Source: Candidatus Segatella violae
GTDB taxonomy: Bacteria > Bacteroidota > Bacteroidia > Bacteroidales > Bacteroidaceae
Assembly: GCA_002440225.1 (NCBI GenBank)
Contig: DJSH01000043.1
Location: 1 to 10,854, forward strand
DNA: 10,854 bases
Direction of reading: 5' to 3'
The notes beneath the pieces are model-generated. The model was not told the DNA's origin and searched no databases. It saw only the letters and a program-made list of their open reading frames with translations. Positions 1 to 7,145 of this stretch are shown here, one piece after another (position 1 is the first letter of the stretch; every line of letters starts with the position of its first letter). The position numbers were made by a program, and so were the translations under genes.

Positions 1-899
1 ACACCGCTATCTTCTTCGGTCTTTCTGGTACAGGTAAGACTACATTGTCTACAGACCCTAAGCGTAAGTTGATCGGTGACGATGAGCACGGATGGGACGA
101 CGAGGGTGTGTTCAACTTCGAAGGTGGTTGCTACGCTAAGGTTATCAACCTCGACAAGGAGTCTGAGCCAGACATCTACGGCGCTATCACACGTGACGCT
201 CTCTTGGAGAACGTAACAGTAGACAAGAACGGTAAGATCGACTTCGCAGACAAGTCAGTTACAGAGAACACTCGTGTATCTTACCCTATCTACCACATCA
301 AGAACATCCAGCGTCCATTCTCTCAGGGTCCAGCTGCTAAGCAGGTTATCTTCCTCTCAGCAGATGCATTCGGTGTATTGCCACCAGTATCTATCTTGAA
401 CGCTGAGCAGACTAAGTACTATTTCCTCTCTGGCTTCACAGCTAAGTTGGCTGGTACAGAGCGCGGTATCACCGAGCCTACTCCAACATTCTCTGCTTGC
501 TTCGGTCAGGCATTCTTGGAGTTGCACCCAACTAAGTACGCTGAGGAGTTGGTAAAGAAGATGCAGAAGTCTGGTGCTAAGGCATACTTGGTTAACACAG
601 GTTGGAACGGTACAGGCAAGCGTATCTCTATCCGCGATACACGTGGTATCATCGACGCTATCCTCGACCACTCAATCGACGCTGCTCCTACAAAGACCAT
701 CCCATTCTTCAACTTCGTAGTTCCTACACAGTTGGAAGGTGTTGATCCTAAGATCTTGGATCCTCGCGATACATACGCTGAGGCTTCACAGTGGGAGGAG
801 AAGGCTAAGGATTTGGCTGCTCGCTTCATCAAGAACTTCAAGAAGTACGAGACCAACGAGGCTGGTAAGGCTCTCGTTGCTGCTGGTCCACAGCTCTAA
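1..899 (+). CDS. pckA: ATP-dependent phosphoenolpyruvate carboxykinase, C-terminal part (5' end outside window)
   Basis: Cytosolic enzyme interconverting oxaloacetate + ATP and PEP + CO2 + ADP; in anaerobic Bacteroidales it often runs toward CO2 fixation (family knowledge). The reading frame is open from base 3 and gives 298 residues to the TAA at 897-899. The family is about 535-540 residues, so roughly 240 N-terminal residues lie upstream. The first codons encode the P-loop GLSGTGKTTLS (kinase-1a). The metal-binding LIGDDEHGW, the FNFEGGCYAK segment, ENTRVSYPI with the substrate-contacting Arg, FLSADAFGVLPP, ACFGQAF and LVNTGWNG follow in the usual order. An apparent TTG start at 45 lies inside the P-loop and is not a real start. 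Codon use is strongly biased (GGT, AAG, TTC, GAC, CGT), as in highly expressed genes. A hairpin terminator follows directly, so this gene is not part of the downstream operon. Identity is very secure. Confidence 0.97.
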   Translation, partial: TAIFFGLSGTGKTTLSTDPKRKLIGDDEHGWDDEGVFNFEGGCYAKVINLDKESEPDIYGAITRDALLENVTVDKNGKIDFADKSVTENTRVSYPIYHIKNIQRPFSQGPAAKQVIFLSADAFGVLPPVSILNAEQTKYYFLSGFTAKLAGTERGITEPTPTFSACFGQAFLELHPTKYAEELVKKMQKSGAKAYLVNTGWNGTGKRISIRDTRGIIDAILDHSIDAAPTKTIPFFNFVVPTQLEGVDPKILDPRDTYAEASQWEEKAKDLAARFIKNFKKYETNEAGKALVAAGPQL

Positions 900-927
900 T
901 TCGACACTTCGAATTAAGACTAAATAC

Positions 928-970
928 AGAATCCCGTTTCTCGCAAGAGGAGCGGGATTCTTTCGTTTTC
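928..970 (+). terminator. Rho-independent terminator after pckA
   Basis: The arms 928-942 and 947-961 can form a 15-bp stem. It includes a perfect 9-bp base (AGAATCCCG with CGGGATTCT) and two G-T wobbles higher up. It is closed by a GCAA loop (943-946), which fits the stable GNRA tetraloop class. A T-rich run (961-969, interrupted by CG) follows. It sits 28 bases after the pckA stop, separating that gene from the envelope operon. Confidence 0.9.
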
Positions 971-1067
971 GGGCGAATTAATCACTAAAAAATATAAAAA
1001 ACAAGCATAAAATGAATAATTTGCATAATAATAAGGAGAAAAGGGCGAGTTTTTGAAGAATTCTCTG

Positions 1068-1075
1068 TAAATTTG
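1068..1075 (+). promoter_or_regulatory. Bacteroidota -7 promoter element for the envelope operon
   Basis: TAAATTTG is an exact match to the Bacteroidota sigma-ABfr -7 consensus TAnnTTTG, followed by GC. It lies 24 bases before the ATG at 1100, so the leader would be about 15-20 bases. A TTTG at 1052-1055 is only 12 bases upstream, closer than the usual gap of about 20, so the -33 box is unconvincing. The location downstream of the pckA terminator supports its use. The 200 bases between pckA and the next gene hold this element, the terminator, and otherwise AT-rich sequence. Confidence 0.65.
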
Positions 1076-1099
1076 CAGCTAAAAATAAAATTGATAAGA

Positions 1100-2455
1100 A
1101 TGAAAAGGAAGTTTTTTGCTTTCATAGCACTCATCTCAGCTACCCTGTCGCTCTCCTCATGCTTGAGCAGCGACGATGAAACTGTAGAATATACTCACGA
1201 CACAGCCATCACGGCTTTCTCCCTCGGCTCGCTCGACAGATGGAGCAAAACCACAGCAGGAAAAGACACCCTGCTCAAGGCCAACGTGACGGGCTCAAAC
1301 TATAAATTTTACATAGATCAGGCACAGCGCAAGATCTACAACCCTGATTCCTTGCCTTGTGGGGTAAGGGACACCGCTGTATTGGCAACCATCACAGCCA
1401 AGAACAGTAGCCCTATGGTGTGGATGGACATCGACAAGACCGACTCCATCACGGGTTATTACTCCAGCTCCGACTCCGTCAACTTCTCCAAGCCTCGCCT
1501 CTTGCGAGTATATAGCAACGACCTTACGGCTTATGCCACATACGAGGTGACGGTGAACATCCACCAACAGTTGCCTTACGAGTTCCATTGGAGTACGTTG
1601 GCTCAGCAAAACGCACAGTTGGCAGCCCTCACCGACCAAAAGGCACTTGCAGTGGGCAGCTACGTATATGTATTCGGCAAGACAGCCGAGAGCATGAAGG
1701 TGTATCGCTCTGCCATCACGGATGGAGCAAACTGGGCGACCGTTACGCCAAACGTAAGCTTTGATAATGACGATTTCCAGAATGCCGTGGCTCTCGATGG
1801 CAAAATCTATATGCTGAGCAACGGCAAGATATATAGCTCTACCGACGGAGCCGAATGGAGCCAGGTGGCAGAAAACGCTTCGCTCAAGCAGCTCATCGGC
1901 GCCAGCTCGCAGTATCTCTATGCTTATGATGCGACCGGAATCCAGGTTTCCAAGGACAAAGGACAGACATGGACAGAAGAGACACTCGACGCCGATGCCT
2001 CTCTCTTGCCTTCTCATAACATCTCGATGAATGTATCCAGCATCCTCTCTACCAAGAACGCAGAGCACCTGATGTTGATGGGTACTCGCGACAAGGCCTT
2101 GGGCGACTCCATCGCCACCACCTGGAACCGCACCGTAGACTACAATGCGTACAATGGAGAATGGAATTATATGGAGCTCGACAAGAACCAGCGAGGCAAG
2201 ATGCCTTATCTGGACGAGGTAATCACTTGCGTCGCCGACACAGGCTTCGTGGCTTTGGGCAGCAACGGCAAATGGTATAAGAGCAAGACCGCAGGATTAA
2301 CATGGGAGGTGGACAACACCGTGGAGATGCCTGCCAACTTCTCTACCTCCGCACGCTTCGGCTTCTGCCGTGACGAGAACCATTTCTACTGGGTGATTTC
2401 TAACGGATACGTATGGAAAGGCCGACACAACATCGATGGCTGGAAAAAGGATTAG
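1100..2455 (+). CDS. Putative surface-exposed lipoprotein with Asp-box repeats (DUF6242-like)
   Basis: 451-residue protein of unknown function. The start at 1100 gives a typical lipoprotein signal: basic MKRK, a hydrophobic stretch, then the lipobox LSSC with Cys21 as the lipidated residue. After Cys21 comes LSSDDE, a Ser plus acidic cluster resembling the Bacteroidota lipoprotein export signal that directs lipoproteins to the cell surface. An N-terminal region (about 25-160) precedes a repeat region with BNR/Asp-box-like motifs at about 246-253 (SSTDGAEW), 284-291 (SKDKGQTW, canonical) and 395-402 (SKTAGLTW), suggesting a beta-propeller fold. I recall DUF6242 proteins at this position in Bacteroidales, but that assignment is from memory. 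No sialidase active site is evident, so no catalytic function is claimed. It is the first gene of the operon and its last 43 bases overlap the next gene. No clear Shine-Dalgarno sequence; the leader is A-rich. Confidence 0.85.
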   Translation: MKRKFFAFIALISATLSLSSCLSSDDETVEYTHDTAITAFSLGSLDRWSKTTAGKDTLLKANVTGSNYKFYIDQAQRKIYNPDSLPCGVRDTAVLATITAKNSSPMVWMDIDKTDSITGYYSSSDSVNFSKPRLLRVYSNDLTAYATYEVTVNIHQQLPYEFHWSTLAQQNAQLAALTDQKALAVGSYVYVFGKTAESMKVYRSAITDGANWATVTPNVSFDNDDFQNAVALDGKIYMLSNGKIYSSTDGAEWSQVAENASLKQLIGASSQYLYAYDATGIQVSKDKGQTWTEETLDADASLLPSHNISMNVSSILSTKNAEHLMLMGTRDKALGDSIATTWNRTVDYNAYNGEWNYMELDKNQRGKMPYLDEVITCVADTGFVALGSNGKWYKSKTAGLTWEVDNTVEMPANFSTSARFGFCRDENHFYWVISNGYVWKGRHNIDGWKKD

Positions 2456-3123
2456 CCTTCGCCCTCATCCTCTTGGCGCTCTCTGCCACCAAGGCTCGTG
2501 CGCAAGATGATCCGCAATATCGCTTGGAAGTGGGAGCGGGCATCGGAATGCTTACCTACGAAGGCGATTTCAACGGCAACATCTTTGGGCACATGCAACC
2601 GATGGCGACGCTTGTGGGGCGATACAACTTCGACCCCTACAAAGACTTGAGGCTCTCGCTCTCGGTGGGCAAGATAAAAGGCTCTTCGGCAAACGTGGAC
2701 ACCTACTATCCCGACTTTGCCGAGCAAACCTATCAGTTTGACAACACACTGGTAGACTTGAGCCTGGTGTATGAATACAACTTCTGGCCATACGGCACGG
2801 GCAGAGATTATCGGGGAGCTCGCCGACTGGTGCCTTACATCGCAGGTGGACTAGGAGCCACCTATGCAAAAGGAAACAAGAATGTCTTTACAGCCAACGT
2901 TCCGCTGGGGCTTGGTGTAAAATATAAAGTGAACGAACGGCTGAATCTAGGGCTCGATTGGACCGTCCATTTCTCGTTGAGCGACGAACTGGATGGCGTG
3001 AAAGACCCCTATCAGGTCAAGAGCAGCGGGCTTTTCAAGAACACCGACTGCTACTCGATGCTGCAAGTGTCGCTGACCTATAGCTTTCAGGCAAAATGTA
3101 AAACTTGTAATAAAGAAGAATGA
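2413..3123 (+). CDS. Outer-membrane beta-barrel protein, DUF6089/PorG-like
   Basis: 236 residues with an N-terminal signal peptide (hydrophobic core about 14-26, likely cleavage after ARA at residue 30). Short alternating strands of amphipathic, aromatic-rich type follow, such as YRLEVGAGIGMLTYEGDFN, LVDLSLVYEYNFWPYG and LGLDWTVHFSLSDEL, as in small outer-membrane barrels. The YEGDFN segment and the position just before uppS-bamA fit the DUF6089 family. From memory, porG of Porphyromonas gingivalis, a type IX secretion component, lies in the same place. Orthology to PorG is an inference. The C-terminus continues past the last strand into a short tail with Cys229 and Cys232 (CKTC). The ATG at 2413 lies inside the preceding gene in another frame; it is the only start that leaves a complete signal peptide. 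The stop overlaps the uppS start (ATGA). Confidence 0.82.
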   Translation: MERPTQHRWLEKGLAFALILLALSATKARAQDDPQYRLEVGAGIGMLTYEGDFNGNIFGHMQPMATLVGRYNFDPYKDLRLSLSVGKIKGSSANVDTYYPDFAEQTYQFDNTLVDLSLVYEYNFWPYGTGRDYRGARRLVPYIAGGLGATYAKGNKNVFTANVPLGLGVKYKVNERLNLGLDWTVHFSLSDELDGVKDPYQVKSSGLFKNTDCYSMLQVSLTYSFQAKCKTCNKEE

Positions 3124-3872
3124 TGGACAACTTAGATATGAATCGTATTCCAGAGCACATCGCCATCATCATGGACGGCAATGGACGCTGGGCTACCGAG
3201 CGTGGCAAACAGCGTAGCTACGGCCATCAGGCCGGAGTGGAAACCGTGCGTCGCATCACCTCGGAGTGTACCCGCCTGGGTGTGAAATACCTCACTCTCT
3301 ACACCTTCTCCACCGAGAACTGGAATCGCCCTGCCGACGAAATCGCAGCCTTGATGGGACTGGTGCTCACATCCCTGGAAGACGAAATCTTCATGAAGAA
3401 CAACGTGCGCTTCCGTGTGATAGGCGACATCAAGCGCTTGCCACAGCAGGTGCAAGACAAGCTGCAGGAAACCATGGACCATACCGCCAAGAACGACGCC
3501 ATGACCATGGTGGTGGCCCTGAGCTACTCATCGCGCTGGGAAATCGTCAACGCCATGAAGGAAACGGTGAAGGAGGCCCTCAAGAGCGGCTCAACCTACG
3601 AGGAGATAGAGAGCCAGCTCACCGAGCAAAACTTCGAGAAACATCTCGACACCAGCTTCATGCCCGATCCCGACCTCTTGATACGCACCGGAGGCGAGCT
3701 GCGCATCAGCAACTACCTGCTCTGGCAGATAGCCTACTCAGAGTTGTATTTCTGCGATACCTACTGGCCCGACTTCGACGAGGCAGACCTGCACAAGGCC
3801 ATCGCAAGCTATCAGAACCGCCAACGCCGCTTCGGCAAGACCGAGGCTCAGGTGGAAGAGGAAGAGAAATAA
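3120..3872 (+). CDS. uppS: Isoprenyl transferase (undecaprenyl diphosphate synthase)
   Basis: Cis-prenyltransferase, 250 residues (usual length about 240-255), that condenses isopentenyl diphosphate units onto farnesyl diphosphate to make undecaprenyl diphosphate, the lipid carrier for peptidoglycan and surface glycans. It acts at the inner face of the cytoplasmic membrane. Signature motifs are complete: HIAIIMDGNGRWA with catalytic Asp19, SYGHQAG, TLYTFSTENWNRP (59-71), RTGGELRISN (189-198) and YSELYF with the Mg-associated Glu208. The start at 3120 overlaps the upstream stop as ATGA, pointing to translational coupling. Alternative ATGs at 3123 and 3138 would also keep all motifs. The C-terminus ends in an acidic tail (EEEEK). 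bamA follows after 37 bases. Confidence 0.97.
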   Translation: MMDNLDMNRIPEHIAIIMDGNGRWATERGKQRSYGHQAGVETVRRITSECTRLGVKYLTLYTFSTENWNRPADEIAALMGLVLTSLEDEIFMKNNVRFRVIGDIKRLPQQVQDKLQETMDHTAKNDAMTMVVALSYSSRWEIVNAMKETVKEALKSGSTYEEIESQLTEQNFEKHLDTSFMPDPDLLIRTGGELRISNYLLWQIAYSELYFCDTYWPDFDEADLHKAIASYQNRQRRFGKTEAQVEEEEK

Positions 3873-3909
3873 GACAGAAAAAACATACTATATATATAAT
3901 AAGGTATAA

Positions 3910-6546
3910 ATGAACAAAATAAAAAAGATTTTCATCCTGCTGTTCGGCGTAATGGCATGTATGCAGATTCAAGCACAAGATAAAATCATAAACCCCGACA
4001 TCTCGTATGCTGGCACCCCTCGCACACTGACGATAGGTGGCATCAACGTTTCGGGCGTCGAGGGATATGAGGACTATGTGCTCACCGGCATCTCCGGACT
4101 CTCTGTAGGCGAGGAGGTAACCGTGCCTGGCGACGAAATCACCAATGCCGTGAAGCGCTATTGGAAGCATGGACTCTTCTCGAAGGTGGCCATTGCTGCC
4201 GACTCCATCGTGGGTGACAAGCTCTATCTGCACATCTATCTCTCCGTGCGCCCTCGCATCTCCAACATCAACTATGTGGGACTGAAGAAGAGCGAGCGTG
4301 AGGACATGGAGCAGAAACTCGGTATGGTGAAAGGCACACAGGTGACACCTAACATGCTCGACCGTGCCAAGATCCTTGCCAAGAAATATTTCGACGACAA
4401 GGGTTTCAAGAACGCCGACATCCAAATCAACCAGCGCGACGACGTAGCCAACAAGGGACAAGTGATTCTCGATGTCGTGGTGGACAAGAAGGAGAAAATC
4501 AAGGTTCACCAGATTACCATCGACGGAAACAAGGAACTCAGCGACCGTAAGATCAAGGGTGGATTCTTCTCGAAGGGTGCTTTCGCCAAGACCCATGAGG
4601 CAGGCAAGTTTGCTACCTTCTTCAAGGCGAAGAAGTTTACCCCTGAGCGTTGGAAGGAAGACAAGCAGAAGCTCATCGACAAATACTATGAGTATGGTTT
4701 TCGTGACGCCCAAATCCTGGAAGACAGCGTGACCAACTTCGACGCCAAGCACGTGAACATCTACGTGAAGGTGGACGAGGGAAAGAAATACTACATCCGC
4801 AATATCAACTGGGTGGGCAACACCGTATACTCTACCGACTACCTCAATGCCATCCTCGGCATGAAGAAGGGTAATGTATACAACCAAAAACTCTTGTCGA
4901 AACGACTCAATGAGGACGACGATGCCGTGGGCAACCTCTATTATAACCACGGTTATGTATTCTCCAACATACAACCAGCCGAGGTCAACATCGACGGCGA
5001 CTCTATTGATTTGGAGATGCGTGTGCAGGAGGGACCTCAGGCCTACCTGAGCCATGTGCGCATCAACGGTAACACCCGTCTCTACGAAAACGTAGTGCGC
5101 CGTGAGCTCCGTACCAAGCCTGGCGACCTCTTCTCCAAGGATGCCTTGATGCGTTCGGCACGTGAGTTGGCTTCCATGGGACACTTCGACGCGGAGAAGG
5201 TTTCTCCAGACGTGAAGCCAAACTACGAGGACGGAACCGTGGATGTAAACTGGAACCTGGAGCAGAAGAGTAACGACCAGATTGAGTTCTCGCTCGGTTG
5301 GGGACAGACTGGTGTCATCGGACGTGTGGGCTTGAAGCTCAACAACTTCTCCATGGCAAACCTTTTCAACAAGAACAAGGAACACCGTGGCATCATGCCA
5401 ATCGGTGACGGCGAGGTGCTCAGCATCGGTGCGCAGACCAACGGTACCTACTATCAGAGCTACAACGTGAGCTACTCTACCAACTGGTTTGGCGGCAAGC
5501 GCCCTATCCAGTTCAGCGTGGGCGCCTACTATAGCAAGAGTACCGACGTATCGAGCAACTACTACAACAGTGCCTACATGAACAACTATTACAGCTACAT
5601 GTATGGTTACGGTACGGGATACTATAACAACTATGAGAATTATTACGATCCAGACAAGTACATCCAGATGGTGGGTGTGAGCCTCGGATGGGGTAAGCGC
5701 CTCCGTTGGCCAGATGACTACTTCACCTTGTCTGTGCAGTTGGCTTACCAGCGCTACATGATGAAGAACTGGAGCTACATGCTGATGCAGAATGGTAATG
5801 CGAACAACTTGAACATCACCATCTCATTGAATCGTACATCTACAGATAACCAACTCTTCCCACGTCGTGGTTCAGAGTTCGAGGCAAGCGTCAACTTAAC
5901 TCCACCATGGAGTGCGTTCGACCACAAGGACTACAAGAACTTGGCAACCAACGCCAACTCTCCAACCTACTCTCAGGAGCAGCAGGAGAAATACCGCTGG
6001 ATAGAATACCACAAGTGGAAGTTCAAGGCAAAGACCTATACCGCCCTCAACTCAGCGCAGAAGTGTTTCGTGCTGATGACTCGCGTGGAGCTCGGCTTGC
6101 TCGGCGCTTACAACAAATACAAGAAGAGTCCATTCGAGACCTACTACGTGGGTGGTGACGGTATGAGCGGCTACTCATCTTACTATGGTGAGGAAACCAT
6201 CGGACTCCGTGGTTACGAGAACGGTTCGGTATCATATAGCCCAACAACCGGTTATTATGCTTACGCTTACGACCGCTTCTCATTGGAGCTTCGCTATCCA
6301 TTCCTCTTGGGCAACACCACTATCTATGGTTTGACCTTTGTAGAGGCAGGTAACGCTTGGTACGACACCAAGAAGTTCAACCCATTCAGCATGAAGCGTA
6401 GTGCCGGTGTCGGCGTGCGCATCTTCCTGCCAATGGTAGGTTTGATGGGTATCGACTGGGCATACGGTTTCGACAACGTATGGAACGGAAGCTCATACAA
6501 GAAGGGTGGAAGCCAGTTCCACTTCATCTTGGGACAGGAGTTCTAA
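3910..6546 (+). CDS. bamA: Outer membrane protein assembly factor BamA
   Basis: Omp85-family insertase of outer-membrane beta-barrel proteins, 878 residues, longer than E. coli BamA (about 810). A signal peptide (cleavage probably after QAQ, residue 23) is followed by a run of POTRA domains to about residue 440. POTRA features include INVSGVEGYEDY, ISNINYVGLKK, VHQITIDGNKELSD, IRNINWVGNTVYS and LSHVRINGNTRLYE, consistent with five copies. The C-terminal barrel has the L6-loop motif LRGYEN (Arg767-Gly768-Tyr769) and ends in a beta-signal with terminal Phe878. Residues 551-584 form an unusual Tyr/Asn-rich insertion with 14 Tyr in 34 residues. Synonymous codon use changes within the gene (see findings). 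AAGG at 3901-3904, 5 bases before the ATG, is a plausible ribosome-binding site. The order uppS-bamA-skp supports the role. A lipobox-like VMAC at 14-17 is probably not functional. Confidence 0.97.
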   Translation: MNKIKKIFILLFGVMACMQIQAQDKIINPDISYAGTPRTLTIGGINVSGVEGYEDYVLTGISGLSVGEEVTVPGDEITNAVKRYWKHGLFSKVAIAADSIVGDKLYLHIYLSVRPRISNINYVGLKKSEREDMEQKLGMVKGTQVTPNMLDRAKILAKKYFDDKGFKNADIQINQRDDVANKGQVILDVVVDKKEKIKVHQITIDGNKELSDRKIKGGFFSKGAFAKTHEAGKFATFFKAKKFTPERWKEDKQKLIDKYYEYGFRDAQILEDSVTNFDAKHVNIYVKVDEGKKYYIRNINWVGNTVYSTDYLNAILGMKKGNVYNQKLLSKRLNEDDDAVGNLYYNHGYVFSNIQPAEVNIDGDSIDLEMRVQEGPQAYLSHVRINGNTRLYENVVRRELRTKPGDLFSKDALMRSARELASMGHFDAEKVSPDVKPNYEDGTVDVNWNLEQKSNDQIEFSLGWGQTGVIGRVGLKLNNFSMANLFNKNKEHRGIMPIGDGEVLSIGAQTNGTYYQSYNVSYSTNWFGGKRPIQFSVGAYYSKSTDVSSNYYNSAYMNNYYSYMYGYGTGYYNNYENYYDPDKYIQMVGVSLGWGKRLRWPDDYFTLSVQLAYQRYMMKNWSYMLMQNGNANNLNITISLNRTSTDNQLFPRRGSEFEASVNLTPPWSAFDHKDYKNLATNANSPTYSQEQQEKYRWIEYHKWKFKAKTYTALNSAQKCFVLMTRVELGLLGAYNKYKKSPFETYYVGGDGMSGYSSYYGEETIGLRGYENGSVSYSPTTGYYAYAYDRFSLELRYPFLLGNTTIYGLTFVEAGNAWYDTKKFNPFSMKRSAGVGVRIFLPMVGLMGIDWAYGFDNVWNGSSYKKGGSQFHFILGQEF

Positions 6547-6570
6547 CATAGAAGAATAAAAAATATTTGT

Positions 6571-6576
6571 GGAGGA
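6571..6576 (+). promoter_or_regulatory. Strong Shine-Dalgarno before the first skp paralog
   Basis: GGAGGA is an almost ideal Shine-Dalgarno, 8 bases before the ATG at 6585. This is unusual here, since the other genes have weak or no Shine-Dalgarno. It favours the ATG at 6585 over the in-frame TTG at 6567. Just upstream, AATATTTG (6562-6569) differs from the -7 consensus TAnnTTTG at one base, so a weak promoter is possible but unproven. Confidence 0.6.
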
Positions 6577-6584
6577 CATATAAA

Positions 6585-7097
6585 ATGAAGAAAATCGTAT
6601 TGATGCTGATGATGGCTGTAGCAGCCATCTCAGCGCATGCACAGAAATATGCATTGGTAGACATGGAGTATATCCTGAAGAATATTCCTGCATACGAGCG
6701 TGCCAACGAGCAACTCAACCAGGTGAGCCGCAAGTGGCAAGCCGAGGTGGAGGCGCTCAACATGGAGGCAAGCACGATGTACAAGAACTATCAGAACGAG
6801 GCGGTGTTCCTCTCGCAGGAGCAGAAGAAAGCCAAGCAAGACTCCATCATGATGAAGGAGAAGGAAGCCAGCGACCTGAAGAAGAAATACTTCGGCGCCG
6901 AGGGCGAGCTCTACAAGCAGCGTGAGGCTTTGATGGGACCTATCCAGGAGGAAATTTACAATGCCGTGAAAGAGATTTCTGATTTGCGTGGCTATTCGCT
7001 CGTGCTAGATAGAGCCAGCAACGCCGGCATCATCTTCGGTTCGCCAAAGATAGATATTAGCAACGAAGTGCTCCAAAAATTAGGTTATTCCAAATAA
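6585..7097 (+). CDS. skp: OmpH/Skp family periplasmic chaperone, paralog 1
   Basis: 170-residue protein of the Skp/OmpH family, which forms trimeric periplasmic chaperones that carry unfolded outer-membrane proteins to the Bam complex. A signal peptide (MKK, hydrophobic core, AHA cleavage at about residue 20) leads into the family's N-terminal strand KYALVDMEYILKNIPAYE. A long charged helical region (about 45-130, rich in Glu, Lys and Gln) forms the coiled-coil tentacles. The final strand region YSLVLDRASNAGIIFG plus DISNEVLQKLGY matches the Skp body. It follows bamA by 38 bases, probably on the same transcript. This is the most divergent of the three paralogs at the head (DMEYILKNIP), so its clients may differ; that is inference. 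Confidence 0.93.
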   Translation: MKKIVLMLMMAVAAISAHAQKYALVDMEYILKNIPAYERANEQLNQVSRKWQAEVEALNMEASTMYKNYQNEAVFLSQEQKKAKQDSIMMKEKEASDLKKKYFGAEGELYKQREALMGPIQEEIYNAVKEISDLRGYSLVLDRASNAGIIFGSPKIDISNEVLQKLGYSK

Positions 7098-7103
7098 TAA
7101 TTG

Positions 7104-7111
7104 TATATTTG
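7104..7111 (+). promoter_or_regulatory. Bacteroidota -7 promoter element before the second skp paralog
   Basis: TATATTTG is an exact TAnnTTTG match followed by GC. A TTAG at 7080-7083 lies 20 bases upstream and matches three of four bases of the -33 box TTTG at the normal spacing. Transcription would start around 7118, giving a leader of about 28 bases to the ATG at 7146. This would let the second chaperone be expressed apart from bamA. Confidence 0.7.
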
Positions 7112-7145
7112 CACGCGAAATTAATAATCAAAAAAGAATAAAACA

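Noticed and set aside
1012..1056. Possible 14-residue leader peptide upstream of the lipoprotein gene
   Set aside because: It starts upstream of the predicted promoter element at 1068, has no ribosome-binding site, and has no codon run or attenuator hairpin to suggest control.
1295..2068. 257-codon minus-strand open frame opposite the lipoprotein gene
   Set aside because: Shadow of the + strand coding sequence; no signal, motif or promoter.
3949..3960. Lipobox-like VMAC in the BamA signal peptide
   Set aside because: Met at the -2 position is atypical, and a good signal peptidase I site follows at QAQ; BamA is not normally a lipoprotein.
3706..5385. 559-codon open frame on the minus strand opposite uppS and bamA
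   Set aside because: It lies wholly antisense to two well-identified genes. Its translation is low-complexity Val/Leu/His-rich, has no recognisable domain, and is explained by the codon bias of bamA.
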